64,000 nt of DNA from Oscillatoriales cyanobacterium (GTDB lineage Bacteria; Cyanobacteriota; Cyanobacteriia; Cyanobacteriales; Microcoleaceae), in assembly GCA_004293365.1 (NCBI GenBank), contig RDYN01000010.1:1-64000 (forward strand). The letters run 5' to 3'. Positions 16,644 to 27,169 of the stretch are shown here, one piece after another; position 1 is the first letter of the stretch; the number at the start of each line of letters is the position of its first letter. The notes beneath the pieces are model-generated. The model was given only the letters and a program-made list of their open reading frames with translations. It made no database searches and had not been told where the DNA came from. Position numbers and translations under genes: made by a program.

Positions 16644-18371
16644 ATGCTAGAACACGACGTAATAATTGTAGGCGGCGGTTTAGCAGGTTGCCGCGCAGCC
16701 CTAGAAATTGCCCGGACTGACCCCAGTTTAAAGGTAGCAGTTGTTGCCAAAACTCACCCGATTCGATCGCACTCCGTCGCAGCCCAAGGCGGCATGGCCT
16801 CCAGCCTCCAAAACGTCGATCCCGATGACAGTTGGAAAGCCCACGCCTTCGACACAGTAAAAGGTTCAGACTATTTAGCAGACCAAGACGCCGTAGAAAT
16901 CCTCACCCGCGAAGCACCCGGTGTCATCATCGATTTAGAACACATGGGCGTATTATTTTCTCGCCTCCCAGACGGCAGAATTGCCCAGCGCGCTTTCGGC
17001 GGACATTCCCACCGCCGCACCTGCTACGCCGCCGACAAAACCGGCCACGCCATCCTCCACGAATTAGTCAACAATCTGCGCCGCTGCGGAGTTCACATCT
17101 ATCAGGAGTGGTACGTCACCCGCCTGATTTTAGAAGCAGGCCAAGCCAAGGGCGTAGTTATGTACCGCCTGTTAGACGGCGAAATTGCCGTCGTGCGCGC
17201 GAAGGCGGTGATGTTTGCTACGGGGGGTTACGGTCGGGTTTACAACACCACCTCGAACGATTACGCCTCGACTGGAGACGGTTTGGCGATGGCGGCGATG
17301 GCGGGATTGCCTTTGGAAGATATGGAGTTTGTGCAGTTTCACCCGACGGGTTTGTATCCGGTGGGAGTGTTGATTTCGGAGGCTGTGCGGGGCGAAGGGG
17401 CTTATTTGATTAATTCCGAGGGCGATCGATTTATGGCGAATTATGCCCCGTCGCGCATGGAATTAGCGCCCAGAGATATTACATCGCGATCGATTTCCTT
17501 AGAAATTCGTGCAGGTAGAGGAATTAATCTCGATGGTAGTGCAGGCGGCCCCTTTATCTACCTCGATTTGCGGCACATGGGACGCGAAAAAATCATGAGC
17601 AAAATACCTTTTGCTTGGGAAGAAGCCCACCGCTTACTAGGAATTGATTCTGTAAATCAGCCGATGCCCGTGCGTCCGACAGTGCATTATTCAATGGGCG
17701 GAATTCCGACTAATACAGGCGGACAAGTTCGCAGCAGTGCTGACAGTTTGGTAGACGGTTTCTTTGCGGCCGGCGAAGCAGCTTGCGTGTCAGTTCACGG
17801 CGCTAACCGTTTGGGCAGCAATTCGCTCTTAGAATGCGTAGTTTACGGCAAAGTTACTGGCGCAACCATAGCACAATTCGTGCAAAATCGCAAGTTACCC
17901 GCAGTAGACGAACAGCGTTACATCCAGGAAACCCAAGAGCAAATTCAAGCACTTGTAGACCGTCCCGGACAATACCGAATTAACCAAGTGCGCCAAAAGT
18001 TTCAAGATACCATGACTGAGTATTGCGGAGTATTTCGCAGCGCCGAATTGATGCAGGAAGGTTTGCATAAATTGGAGGAATTGGAAAAACAATATCAGGA
18101 AGTTTACTTGGATGACAAGGGTAAATCTTGGAATACGGAAATTGTGGAAGCTTTGGAATTGCGGAGTTTGATAATTGTCGGGAAAATGATTTTAACTTCC
18201 GCTTTGAATCGGCAGGAAAGTCGGGGAGCTCATTCGCGGGAAGATTTTAGCGATCGCGATGATGCAAATTTCTTGAAGCATACGCTGGCGTATTATTCGC
18301 CTGCGGGGATAGATTTGGCTTATATGCCGGTGGCGATTACGATGTTTGAGCCGCAGGAACGAAAGTATTGA
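16644..18371 (+). CDS. sdhA: succinate dehydrogenase/fumarate reductase flavoprotein subunit SdhA
   Basis: Oxidises succinate to fumarate, passing electrons toward plastoquinone in the thylakoid or cytoplasmic membrane. [12 protein letters not shown] is the FAD-binding Rossmann motif, [12 protein letters not shown] holds the His that binds FAD covalently in the family, [20 protein letters not shown] and HPTGLYPVG are substrate-site blocks, and [19 protein letters not shown] is the C-terminal FAD motif. 575 residues is normal. The iron-sulfur subunit gene is not adjacent, as is common in cyanobacteria. ATG 16644. Confidence 0.96.
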   Translation: MLEHDVIIVGGGLAGCRAALEIARTDPSLKVAVVAKTHPIRSHSVAAQGGMASSLQNVDPDDSWKAHAFDTVKGSDYLADQDAVEILTREAPGVIIDLEHMGVLFSRLPDGRIAQRAFGGHSHRRTCYAADKTGHAILHELVNNLRRCGVHIYQEWYVTRLILEAGQAKGVVMYRLLDGEIAVVRAKAVMFATGGYGRVYNTTSNDYASTGDGLAMAAMAGLPLEDMEFVQFHPTGLYPVGVLISEAVRGEGAYLINSEGDRFMANYAPSRMELAPRDITSRSISLEIRAGRGINLDGSAGGPFIYLDLRHMGREKIMSKIPFAWEEAHRLLGIDSVNQPMPVRPTVHYSMGGIPTNTGGQVRSSADSLVDGFFAAGEAACVSVHGANRLGSNSLLECVVYGKVTGATIAQFVQNRKLPAVDEQRYIQETQEQIQALVDRPGQYRINQVRQKFQDTMTEYCGVFRSAELMQEGLHKLEELEKQYQEVYLDDKGKSWNTEIVEALELRSLIIVGKMILTSALNRQESRGAHSREDFSDRDDANFLKHTLAYYSPAGIDLAYMPVAITMFEPQERKY

Positions 18372-18429
18372 TTTTTCCGGACGCAATGTGCACCCAAGTC
18401 CTAGGTGTGCATTGCTTGCAAGTACCAGT

Positions 18430-18804
18430 CTACTCTTTTTTGCTGCGCCGATCGAGGTTAGCCTGGGTTCCCGATCGCTCTCTACCACGACGCACCCAAG
18501 CAATATCTCGCTCTGAATCCAGCGTCAGTTGGGTATCTCGCTCTACATCGCTTTGAAATCCACCACGGGTAGGAAATCCCACATTATTGCGAGGACTGGC
18601 GAACATATGATAAACAATAACTGCCTCAGTTCGCCCAAAAAGATACTGTTGTGCAAGGGTATCTGTACCTTTGGCATCCCCAACTACAAAACACTCATCT
18701 CGATCGATCGCGCGATCGAGCAAAGCACAGTAATATCTATCAAATTCTTCCTGAGTCAGGTCGATGTGTCCGCTAATAAAATTAACAACCTTTTTACTTG
18801 TCAT
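18430..18804 (-). CDS. SLOG-like protein, 124 aa
   Basis: KKVVNFISGHIDLTQEEF opens a Rossmann-like fold and VVGDAKGTDTLAQQYL resembles the glycine-rich GxxxGxDxxA motif of the SLOG superfamily (YspA/DUF2493-like), whose members bind nucleotides or nucleotide-derived ligands. The C-terminal third is Arg-rich and probably disordered. I start at ATG 18804 (MTSKK) because the alternative at 18855 adds 17 residues without family likeness. No toxin-like effector or partner is adjacent, so a function in stress or defence is only a possibility. Confidence 0.65.
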   Translation of the reverse strand: MTSKKVVNFISGHIDLTQEEFDRYYCALLDRAIDRDECFVVGDAKGTDTLAQQYLFGRTEAVIVYHMFASPRNNVGFPTRGGFQSDVERDTQLTLDSERDIAWVRRGRERSGTQANLDRRSKKE

Positions 18805-18909
18805 AACCCCTAAAAAACTATGAGTAAAGCGATCGAGATATCTCAATTCCAGCAAGCTCTTGAAGCTGTAGAAATTTTATCATTTGCATTCTTTCTTAAA
18901 ATTGGTGTT

Positions 18910-19145
18910 GGGAGCATCTCAGTTTTGCAATAAGCTTTTTTAAAGAGCGGACTGAAGTCCGTACTACGAACCTTTTTTGAGCGGGGGAAAGCACTATAAA
19001 TGTAAAACTGAGGATCGAAAATTAAATAATTTGCACAAGTTTGTGGGATGGGCGTCCCGCCCGTCCTTTCTGTACGGGCGGGACGCCCATCCCACAAGAA
19101 TCATCAAATTATAAGTTATTTAATTCTCATTCCTGAGATGCTCCC
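18910..19145. mobile_element. nested MITE-like elements
   Basis: Outer element: GGGAGCATCTCAG at 18910 and CTGAG...ATGCTCCC ending at 19145 are its inverted ends, matching a second copy at 29167-29289. Its right end is split by an inner element (19013-19132) between two CTGAG copies (19008-19012, 19133-19137). The inner element has a 23-bp perfect stem with a 9-nt loop (19042-19096) and AATTAAATAA-containing ends; another copy is at 46418-46543. Neither encodes a protein. Confidence 0.75.
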
Positions 19146-19181
19146 TTTGTGTCAACCAACCGTATTGAGATTGGTTGGGTT

Positions 19182-19227
19182 TAAAAATATTGAGAAACCC
19201 AGTTTTTTCACCAACCGGGTTTCTCAA
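19182..19227 (-). terminator. probable terminator of the giant surface-protein gene
   Basis: TGAGAAACCC (19191-19200) and GGGTTTCTCA (19217-19226) form a hairpin which, on the minus strand, is followed by ATATTTTTAA. It is 40 bp past the giant gene's stop. The stem belongs to the dispersed GAAACCC palindrome family. Confidence 0.65.
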
Positions 19228-19266
19228 TGTTAGGTCAAATTGGGCGCATTAAATGCGCTGTGCTTT

Positions 19267-22200
19267 TTACTGGGAAAAAGTCACAAAATCCAGAGCAGTA
19301 ATAGCATTATTAGCTCCCAAAATATTAGCCAAAACCTGGCCATTGGAGGCTATTTGCAGGACAGTGCCGTTGGCCGTGGAGTTAATTTGCAACTGATCGA
19401 AACTCAAGCCGCCAGCTAAAGCAAACTTGTCGCTTCCTACTTCAAAATTGAAGATTGTATCGATACCGCTGTTGCTGTCTAACACAAAGCGATCGCTCCC
19501 ATTACCTCCAATTAAAGTATCTTCCCCGGCACCGCCAAACAGCCAGTCATCCCCTGCACCCCCGCTGAGAATGTCGTTATCTTGCCCTCCGTAGAGACTG
19601 TCGTTACCGTCATCGCCGTTGAGGGTATCTTGGCCTTCATTGCCATATAACAAGTCCTCGCCATTGCCGCCGTTCATGCACTCTTGCTGGCCGTTAGCAC
19701 CCACCGAGACATCCTGGTTATCGTCGCGATCGCCATACATGGTATCGTTGCCATCCTCGCCGCACAAAATATCGCTGCCGCCATCGCCGTACATCAAGTC
19801 ATCGCCGGCATCTCCGTGCAACAAATCGTCATCCTTGCCGCCGCGAACAGTATCGTTGCCAAAACCTCCGCCGAGAGAGTCGGAACTCTCACCGCCGTTG
19901 AGAAAGTCGTTACCGTTGCCCCCAAACAGCAAATCGCGGCCGTTGACATCGCTGACGAATTCATTTTGCAAGCCGCCGTAAAGCGAATCCTCTCCCTCGT
20001 CGCCGACAAGGGTGTCGGCACCGAGTTCGCCCCAAATCAAGTCATTGTCTTTGCCACCGTAAACTAAATCATCGCCTTTGCCGGCAAAAATGCTGTCGTT
20101 ACCGCTGCCGCCGCCGATGATGTCGCCGCTATCGTTGCCGAAAATTAAGTCGCCTTCATCAGTAGCAATTGTGGTGCCAACAGCAGTACCGTAGTCGCCG
20201 ACGAGGGTATCAGAACCTTGATTGCCGTAGAGAGTATCCGAGGCGGTTTCGCCAAAAATGCGATCGCCCCCTTTGCCTCCATAGGCCAAATCCCGGCCGT
20301 TGCCACCCAGCAAGGTATCGTCGCCTTCTTGGCCGAATAGTAAGTCATTGCCATTGCCTCCAAACAGCAAATCTTGCCCGTCTGGGTCGCTGTCGAAGGA
20401 GTTGAGGACGCCGCCGAACAGGGAATCGTTCCCGCTGTCGCCGTAGAGGGTGTCACGGCCCTTATCGCCAAAAATCGCGTCGTCCTCTTTGCCCCCGTAG
20501 GCGATGTCTGGGCCTTTGCCGGCGAAAACGATGTCTGGGCCTTGACTGCCAGCGATCGCGTCGCTTCCTTCGCCACCGAAAATCAGATCGGCCTCGTTAC
20601 CAGTCAAGTCGATGTTGTTGCCGTTGTCGCCGACGATCGTATCCTCACCGCGATCGCCCGACAATAAGTCCGCACCGCGATCGCCAAAAATGCGATCGTT
20701 TTGTTTCCCTCCAAACACCACATCATTTTCTTTGCCCGCGTAAACGATGTCGTTGCCCTTATCCGCAGCGATGAAGTCTGCCCCTTGGTCTCCGAAGACG
20801 ATATCGGCGCCGCTTTCACCTAAAACTATGTCATCCCCAGCTTCGGCAAGAAACAGTTCGTTAGTGTCGTTGCCGCTTAAAAAGTCGTCTTCGGGAGTGC
20901 CGAGGATCGTGTTTTGGATGTCGGTGAGTTCTACGGCGTTAGAGTCGAAGTTGAGTATTTGCCCTGCCTGCGGTTGGATAAATGTAATCGGAGGCACCAG
21001 GGGTAAGGGGGTGCAATCGCAGCCCGTATCAGGTTCCGGTACTGGCCCGAAAATAGGCGGGGGTGTGGGCGTCGGTGTTGGTGTCGGTGGCTGCGGGATT
21101 TCTGGTGTGGGCGTGGGCGTGAGTACCGGTGTGGGCGTGGGTGCCTGTATCGGCGTGGGTGTGGGCGTCGGTTGCCGAATTGGCGTGGGTGTGGGCGGTG
21201 TGGGTGTGGGCGGTGTGGGTGTGGGCGGGACCGGTACGGCCAAAATTGAGATAGTGGCAGCAGTGGGACTGTCTAGGCCGCGGCTGTCTTTGACGCCGTA
21301 GGTAAAGGTGGTACCGGTGAAGTTGCCCGATGCCTGGAAGAACAATTGGTTAATCGAAGCAGGCGTCAGGATCTGACCGATCGTAATTGCAACTCCGCCG
21401 CTGGCCGGATCGCCTAAGAACAGACGGCCTTGAGCTATTGGTGGCAGGGTTTCGATGTCGAAGGAGGCGATCGTATCGGTCGGATCTGGGTCTCGGCCGG
21501 CCAGTCCGGGCACGGTAATCGTGCTGCCCGGGGCTGCCGAGGTATTGGCATTAAACGGTACCGGCGGTTGGTTGAGTGCGATCGCCAGTGCGGAAACAGT
21601 AGCAACGGCAGGACTGCTAGCGCCGAGGTTGTCGGTGGCGCTGTAGGTGAAGTTTGCCCCTTTAAAATCGGTACCCGCCTGGAAGAACAACTGAGTAATT
21701 TGAGCAGGAGTCAGGACTTGACCGGCTGTAACTCGTACTCCCCCGTTGGCCGGATCGCCCAAGAACAGCACGCCTTCATTAGCTGGCGGCACAGTCTCAA
21801 TTTTGAAGGAAACCACAGTGCCGTCGTCTGTGTCTCTTCCTCCGAGTCCGGGGATGTTGACAGCGCTACCGGGTAGCAAGCTGACGCTGGCGTTGTTAGC
21901 AACCGGGGGTAGGTTAACCGGAGGCGGGAACAGGGCGGCAGTAGCGGGGGCCGGACTGGGCAACCCGGTGGTGTCTGTCGCGCTGTAGGTAAAGTTTGCC
22001 CCTGTGAAAGCGCCTGTGGCCCGGAAGAATAGTTGGTTGATTTGCGTTGGGGTGAGGACTTGACCTGGTGTAACTGCCACTCCGCCGTTGGCCGGATCCC
22101 CCAAAAATAGGACGCCTTGGTCTGCAGGGGGCAGAGTGTCGATCTTGTAAGATGCGATCGGGCTATCCGGGTCGTTTGCGATCGGCCCCGTGAGGTTGAT

Positions 22201-25200
22201 GGTGGCGTTCGGCGCCACAGGAGAGTTGGTATTAACTGGTACTGGCGGTTCCTTGAACTGCGGCGGAATTAGGGCAACAGTAGCTGCGGGACTGCGTGCT
22301 CCCGCATCGTCCGTGGTGCTGTAGGTAAAGTTTGCCCCTGTAAAAGTGCCTGTCGATCGGAAGAACAACTGGCTGATTTGAGCCGGCGTCAGGACTTGAC
22401 CTGCTGTAACCGCTACTCCGCCGTTAGCCGGATCGCCCAAGAACAGTACGCCTTCATTAGCTGGAGGCAGGGTGTCGATCGTGAAAGACACCACAGTACC
22501 GTCTGTGTCTGTTCCTCCCAAGTTAGCGATCCTGGCAGCGCTGTTGCGCCCCAGAGTGAGGTTATCGTTGTTTGCTGTAGGGGGGGTGTTGCTGCGGGGC
22601 CTCGTGCTGACAGTGGTGGTCACGGTGGCATTAGGATCGGAACCGTTGTTGTTGCCCGGGGTGGGGTCAGGAGTGACTGAGCTGCTCCGAGCCGTGTTGC
22701 TGACGCTAGTCAGGGTAGCTGGGGCGACAAAGCCGATCGTCCGAGTGACTGTAAGGTTATTGGCGATCGCAATAGCAGGAAAGGTGACAATCCCTGTGGT
22801 TGGGTTGTAAATCCCGCCGTCGGATGCGGTGACTCCCGTCAAGCCGGGAATGATGCTGTCAGTAATCGTGACGCCTTCTGCGGGACTCGGGCCGTTGTTG
22901 CCGGTGCTAATTGTGTAGGTGACTGTGGTACCAGCGGTGGCGATCGTCTGCCCGCTTTTCTTAGTTACCACATCGGCAACAGCACCCAGCGCAGTGCTGA
23001 CAGTGGCAGTAGGATCGGAACCGTCGTTGTTTCCCGGGGTGGGGTCAAGAGTCGTCGAGGTGCTTTTTGCGGTGTTTTTGACGCTAGTCAGGGTAGTTGG
23101 GGCGATAAAGCCGATCGTCCGATTGACTGTAATGCCATTGGCGATCGCAATAGCAGGAAAGCTGACAACCCCCGTAGCTGCGTTGTAGGTGCCGCCGTCC
23201 GATGCCGTGACTCCCGTCAAGCCGGGAATGATGCTGTCAGTAATCGTGACGCCTTCTGCCTGACTCGGGCCGTTGTTGGCCGTGCTAATTGTGTAGCTGA
23301 CTGTGGTTCCAGGATTGGCGCTCGCGGGCCCACTTTTCCTAGTTACCACATCGGCCACAGCACCGATCGAAGTGCTGACAGTGGCATTCGGACTTGTGCC
23401 GTCGTTGTTACCAGGGGCTGGGTCTGGAGTCGTCGAGGTGCTTTTTGCCGTGTTTCTGACGCTAGTCAGGGTTGTTGGGGCGATAAAGCCGATCGTCCGA
23501 GTGACTGATACGCCACTGGCGATCGAAATACCCGGGAAAGTGACAATCCCTGTAGCCGCGTTGTAGGTGCCGCCGTCGGATACCGTGATTCCCGTCAAGC
23601 CGGGAATGATGCTGTCAGTAATCGTGACGCCTTCTGCCGGACTCGGGCCGTTGTTGGCTGTGGCGATCGTGTAGCTGACTGTGGCACCGGGAATCGCAAG
23701 TGCCGATCCGCTTTTGGTTGTCACCACATCAGCGCTGGGCGCGATGCTGGTGGCAACAGATGAGTTGGTGGGAGTGCCGTCTTGATTGGTAGTGCTGCCG
23801 TCGTTGTTGGTGCCGATCGGGTCGGGAGTCGTCGAGGTACTCCGAGCCGTGTTTCTGATTGAGGTCAGGGTACCTGGGGCGACAAAGCCGATCGTCCGAC
23901 TGACTGATGCGCCACTGGCGAGTGCAATCCCGGGGAATGTGACAATCCCGGTAGCTGCGTTGTAGGTGCCGCCGTCGGAGGCCGTGACTCCCGTCAAACC
24001 GGGAATGATGCTGTCAGTAATCGTGACGCCTTCGGCCTGACTCGGACCGATGTTGGCTGTGCTAATTGTGTAGGTGATTGTGCGACCGGCCGTAGTAGCG
24101 GTGGGCCCGCTTTTGCTGGTAACAACATCGGCAATAGCTCCGAGCGTAGTGCTGACACGGGACTCAGGGTTTGTGCCGTCGTTGTTGCCTTGGGTGGGGT
24201 CGGGAGTGGCTGAGCTGCTCCGAGCCGTGTTGCTGATTGAGGGCAGGGTCGCTGGGGGTACAAAGCCGATCGTCCGATTGACTGTAATGCCACTGGCGAT
24301 CGCCACAGCAGGGAATGTGACAATTCCGGTAGCTGCGTTGTAGCTGCCGCCGTCGGATGCCGTGACTCCCGTCAAACCGGGAATGATGCTGTCAGTAATC
24401 GTGACGCCATCTGCTTGGCTCGGGCCCTTGTTGGATGTGGTTATTATGTAGCTGACAGGGGTTCCGGGAGAGGCACCCGTCGGCCCGCTTTTGGTTGTTA
24501 CCAGATCGGCGCTGGGCGTAATAGTCGTGAGGACGGTGGAATTCGTCGGAGTGCCGTCTTTATTGGTGGCGCTGCCGTCGTTGTTGAGGGGAAAGGGGTC
24601 GGGTGTGTCCGAGCTGCTGCGAGCCGTGTTGCTGACTGAAGTACGGGTCGGTGGAGCGACAAAACTGATGGTGCGGTTAACTGTACTGATGGCTAGGGAT
24701 GGCAGCACCGGGAAGGTGACAATGCCTGTAACCGGATCGTAAGTGCCGCCGTCCGATGCGCTGACTCCAGTTAAACCAGGGACAATGCTGTCAGTGATAG
24801 TCGCGTTGAGAGCGGGGTCTGGCCCCAGGTTGGCTGTGGTCAGGGTATAGGTAATCGTTGACCCGGCAACAGAAGTGACGGGGCCGCTTTTGGTAGTAAC
24901 GAGGTCGGCAACAGTAGGGCTCAGAGTAGTCTGTTGTTTGCCTAGGGGCCCTGAACCGTCGTTGTTGCGGAGGTCGGGGTCGAATGTCGCCGCACTGCTG
25001 AATGCCGAGTTGGTTAAAGTCCTACCACTAGCTAAACCTGCGGGTAAAGCAACTGACAAGGTGTAGGTGACGCTCTGATTGACATTGAGAACTGGAATTA
25101 TCGGCCAGGTGACGTTCCGCGTCGTGGTTGAGTACAGGCCGCCGCCACTGATCTGGCGAGTGGGATCGGCTCCGCCTGCTGGAACGAGTTCCGGAGGCAA

Positions 25201-27132
25201 TTCGTCTTGAACTAAAACATTTTGAGCCGGCGATGTCCCCTTGTTAGTAGTAGTGATGGTGTAGGTAATACTGCCAGCAGTTGGTTTGATGAACTGCGGG
25301 CCGCTTTTGATGGTGGCTACATCAGCAAAGCTGGTGGGAGTAGGATTGACTGTCTCCACTACCAGGTTTTGAAGTGCGTGAATGTTATTGGCTCTTCCTG
25401 TGGAACTGCCAAAACCAAATTTGAAAATTGTTGGTATTGGCCCATTCACGGCTGCCAGGTCAGTGATGCTGATCAGAGTAGTTTCGTAGATGCGGTCCAA
25501 ATCCCGATCTAAGGCAACGATGAGACGATTTGGTGTTGCCGAATTAGACGGGTCTAATGTAATTTGAATCGCTCTTCTCGCTGAATTGCGATCCGTTGTG
25601 AACGTATTGCTGAAATTAAAAGCGGGGTTTCTAAAGTCAATACTCGTAGGAATGTTATCAATGCCTAATGGAGCGAAGGTCTGGCTTAACATCGGGTAAT
25701 TATTACCTTCCCTACCTCTGAGCGTTACTGAATCAGGTCTGTATCCAATACGCTGACCCTCATTAGGATCGGGCGGAGGAACAGTGGGGTCAAAAGGAGA
25801 TCCGGGAGGGGGACCAGGTTCGCCGGGAAAAGGAGGTGGAGTAGGACCCGATCTTCCTTCTGTGTCTGCTGAAAAATTCCCATACTCATCAAGTCCGATG
25901 CCTAAATAACCCCCACTAATACCAGGAATATTGTCACCGGGAAAAATGGGGCTAGGCGGCCGTATCAGAGGAGCATAACCGAGAGATCCACCGAATCCCC
26001 CAGCACTGGTTGGTGATGCCGTGCCGTCAATTAGAAAGAAACTAATGCCATCCCCAGGCTGCGGAGTAATAAAGGTTCCGCTTGGAGCGTTATTTTGCTC
26101 AGTTGAACCGTAGGAAAAAAAGTCAAACGTAACTTTGAGGCCGTCAGTGGAAGGAATAGGGTTGTTGTAGAGGACGAAAGCGTTTTTCTCTGCATCTGCT
26201 GGGGTTAACTGCAGAACGCCGTTTCCGGGAGTGTCGCCCCCCAAGGCTGGAATTATGCCCGATACAGTTCCGCCGGTGATGCCTGGAAGATTTTGTTGGG
26301 TAGGGGTAAATGGTAAACTTGGATCGTATACCCCGTTTTTTCCTCGGTAAGTCCAAGGCCCCCTGACTGTGGCGTTCCTAAATGTTTCGTTGACTAAGGT
26401 ACCGAGGACTCCGCTGTATGCCTCCAGTACCTCTTGCTCAACGGCAATCCTCGCCCCTATTTCTCCTGTGGCAAATTCTAATTCCCAATTGCCACCGAGT
26501 GCCGCACTCCCTACCAAGCCTGTGGAAGCTGCAATATCTCTACCCGTAATTTCACTGAGTCGCCGCACGAAGGCTGCGCCGCTTTCCCCGGCTGCTGCAC
26601 GGCAAGCCAATAATAAGATATTTCCTCTCTCGCTGAGGGAGTTTCCCCATTGCTGCAACAAATGGCTGTAGCTTTCTAAGTTGTCGCTGCACAGTTCTGC
26701 TGACCCCAGTTGTACTCTGGCTTCTTCACCGTGAGCAACTATTTGAACGCTGTCTAAATTGCTGCAATTAGTCAGAATTCTAGTAATTCGATCGACTCCA
26801 TCCGCGATCGAGTCCAGTACAAATACCTCTGTACCCGCTGTTGCTCCTCTTGCCAAGCTGTCGCTATTCTCTACTTTGGCATCGATGAACAGTATATTTT
26901 TTACAGTTCGGGGGCCCACCGATTCGGTCGATCGCACCAATTCTCTCTCTAGGTGTTCAACTCCCGCGCCGCCACCGATTTTTGGGGACAGGAAAGACCA
27001 GTCTGCGTTTATTTTTTTTATTTGTTGTTGAGTATGAGTTGCTTTCGTTCGGGAATAATTCCCAGCAATGCTTGTGGTATCACCTGCTTTTTGTGGGTTC
27101 AGGAAAATTGGTTTGTTGCCAATGCTTTTCAT
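19267..27132 (-). CDS. giant secreted repeat protein: DUF4347-lectin-like-DUF11x7-cadherin-likex4-RTX
   Basis: A 2621-residue surface or secreted protein. Approximate domains: DUF4347 at 74-237 (QIVAHGEEARVQLGS, LLACRAAAGESGAAF), common at the N-terminus of huge cyanobacterial exoproteins; an L-type-lectin-like beta region at 238-600 (VTFDFFSYGS, DGISFFLIDGTA); seven DUF11 repeats at 600-1510, each opening ADVVTTKSGP and containing GVTITDSIIPGLTGV; four cadherin-like repeats at 1510-1964 with EGVLFLGDPANGG; a Pro/Thr stalk at 1964-2030; and RTX calcium-binding nonapeptides at 2084-2550 (GGNGNDLLFG type), ending in a family-like C-terminal segment. RTX ends normally direct type I secretion; no secretion genes adjoin it. 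There is no N-terminal signal peptide. The likely role is adhesion, sheath or aggregation. AGG lies upstream of ATG 27132. Confidence 0.93.
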   Translation of the reverse strand: MKSIGNKPIFLNPQKAGDTTSIAGNYSRTKATHTQQQIKKINADWSFLSPKIGGGAGVEHLERELVRSTESVGPRTVKNILFIDAKVENSDSLARGATAGTEVFVLDSIADGVDRITRILTNCSNLDSVQIVAHGEEARVQLGSAELCSDNLESYSHLLQQWGNSLSERGNILLLACRAAAGESGAAFVRRLSEITGRDIAASTGLVGSAALGGNWELEFATGEIGARIAVEQEVLEAYSGVLGTLVNETFRNATVRGPWTYRGKNGVYDPSLPFTPTQQNLPGITGGTVSGIIPALGGDTPGNGVLQLTPADAEKNAFVLYNNPIPSTDGLKVTFDFFSYGSTEQNNAPSGTFITPQPGDGISFFLIDGTASPTSAGGFGGSLGYAPLIRPPSPIFPGDNIPGISGGYLGIGLDEYGNFSADTEGRSGPTPPPFPGEPGPPPGSPFDPTVPPPDPNEGQRIGYRPDSVTLRGREGNNYPMLSQTFAPLGIDNIPTSIDFRNPAFNFSNTFTTDRNSARRAIQITLDPSNSATPNRLIVALDRDLDRIYETTLISITDLAAVNGPIPTIFKFGFGSSTGRANNIHALQNLVVETVNPTPTSFADVATIKSGPQFIKPTAGSITYTITTTNKGTSPAQNVLVQDELPPELVPAGGADPTRQISGGGLYSTTTRNVTWPIIPVLNVNQSVTYTLSVALPAGLASGRTLTNSAFSSAATFDPDLRNNDGSGPLGKQQTTLSPTVADLVTTKSGPVTSVAGSTITYTLTTANLGPDPALNATITDSIVPGLTGVSASDGGTYDPVTGIVTFPVLPSLAISTVNRTISFVAPPTRTSVSNTARSSSDTPDPFPLNNDGSATNKDGTPTNSTVLTTITPSADLVTTKSGPTGASPGTPVSYIITTSNKGPSQADGVTITDSIIPGLTGVTASDGGSYNAATGIVTFPAVAIASGITVNRTIGFVPPATLPSISNTARSSSATPDPTQGNNDGTNPESRVSTTLGAIADVVTSKSGPTATTAGRTITYTISTANIGPSQAEGVTITDSIIPGLTGVTASDGGTYNAATGIVTFPGIALASGASVSRTIGFVAPGTLTSIRNTARSTSTTPDPIGTNNDGSTTNQDGTPTNSSVATSIAPSADVVTTKSGSALAIPGATVSYTIATANNGPSPAEGVTITDSIIPGLTGITVSDGGTYNAATGIVTFPGISIASGVSVTRTIGFIAPTTLTSVRNTAKSTSTTPDPAPGNNDGTSPNATVSTSIGAVADVVTRKSGPASANPGTTVSYTISTANNGPSQAEGVTITDSIIPGLTGVTASDGGTYNAATGVVSFPAIAIANGITVNRTIGFIAPTTLTSVKNTAKSTSTTLDPTPGNNDGSDPTATVSTALGAVADVVTKKSGQTIATAGTTVTYTISTGNNGPSPAEGVTITDSIIPGLTGVTASDGGIYNPTTGIVTFPAIAIANNLTVTRTIGFVAPATLTSVSNTARSSSVTPDPTPGNNNGSDPNATVTTTVSTRPRSNTPPTANNDNLTLGRNSAARIANLGGTDTDGTVVSFTIDTLPPANEGVLFLGDPANGGVAVTAGQVLTPAQISQLFFRSTGTFTGANFTYSTTDDAGARSPAATVALIPPQFKEPPVPVNTNSPVAPNATINLTGPIANDPDSPIASYKIDTLPPADQGVLFLGDPANGGVAVTPGQVLTPTQINQLFFRATGAFTGANFTYSATDTTGLPSPAPATAALFPPPVNLPPVANNASVSLLPGSAVNIPGLGGRDTDDGTVVSFKIETVPPANEGVLFLGDPANGGVRVTAGQVLTPAQITQLFFQAGTDFKGANFTYSATDNLGASSPAVATVSALAIALNQPPVPFNANTSAAPGSTITVPGLAGRDPDPTDTIASFDIETLPPIAQGRLFLGDPASGGVAITIGQILTPASINQLFFQASGNFTGTTFTYGVKDSRGLDSPTAATISILAVPVPPTPTPPTPTPPTPTPIRQPTPTPTPIQAPTPTPVLTPTPTPEIPQPPTPTPTPTPPPIFGPVPEPDTGCDCTPLPLVPPITFIQPQAGQILNFDSNAVELTDIQNTILGTPEDDFLSGNDTNELFLAEAGDDIVLGESGADIVFGDQGADFIAADKGNDIVYAGKENDVVFGGKQNDRIFGDRGADLLSGDRGEDTIVGDNGNNIDLTGNEADLIFGGEGSDAIAGSQGPDIVFAGKGPDIAYGGKEDDAIFGDKGRDTLYGDSGNDSLFGGVLNSFDSDPDGQDLLFGGNGNDLLFGQEGDDTLLGGNGRDLAYGGKGGDRIFGETASDTLYGNQGSDTLVGDYGTAVGTTIATDEGDLIFGNDSGDIIGGGSGNDSIFAGKGDDLVYGGKDNDLIWGELGADTLVGDEGEDSLYGGLQNEFVSDVNGRDLLFGGNGNDFLNGGESSDSLGGGFGNDTVRGGKDDDLLHGDAGDDLMYGDGGSDILCGEDGNDTMYGDRDDNQDVSVGANGQQECMNGGNGEDLLYGNEGQDTLNGDDGNDSLYGGQDNDILSGGAGDDWLFGGAGEDTLIGGNGSDRFVLDSNSGIDTIFNFEVGSDKFALAGGLSFDQLQINSTANGTVLQIASNGQVLANILGANNAITALDFVTFSQ

Positions 27133-27169
27133 GGTATGATTACCTCGCTGATTGTGTATAACATACCCA

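Noticed and set aside
19480-20880. Regular short repeats suggesting a CRISPR or satellite
   Set aside because: They are the codons of RTX calcium-binding nonapeptides in the giant protein; the minus-strand frame is continuous.
19619-24742. Many open frames on the strand opposite the giant protein
   Set aside because: They are shadow frames of repetitive, GC-rich coding sequence, with low-complexity Val/Ala/Gly/Ser translations and no family likeness.
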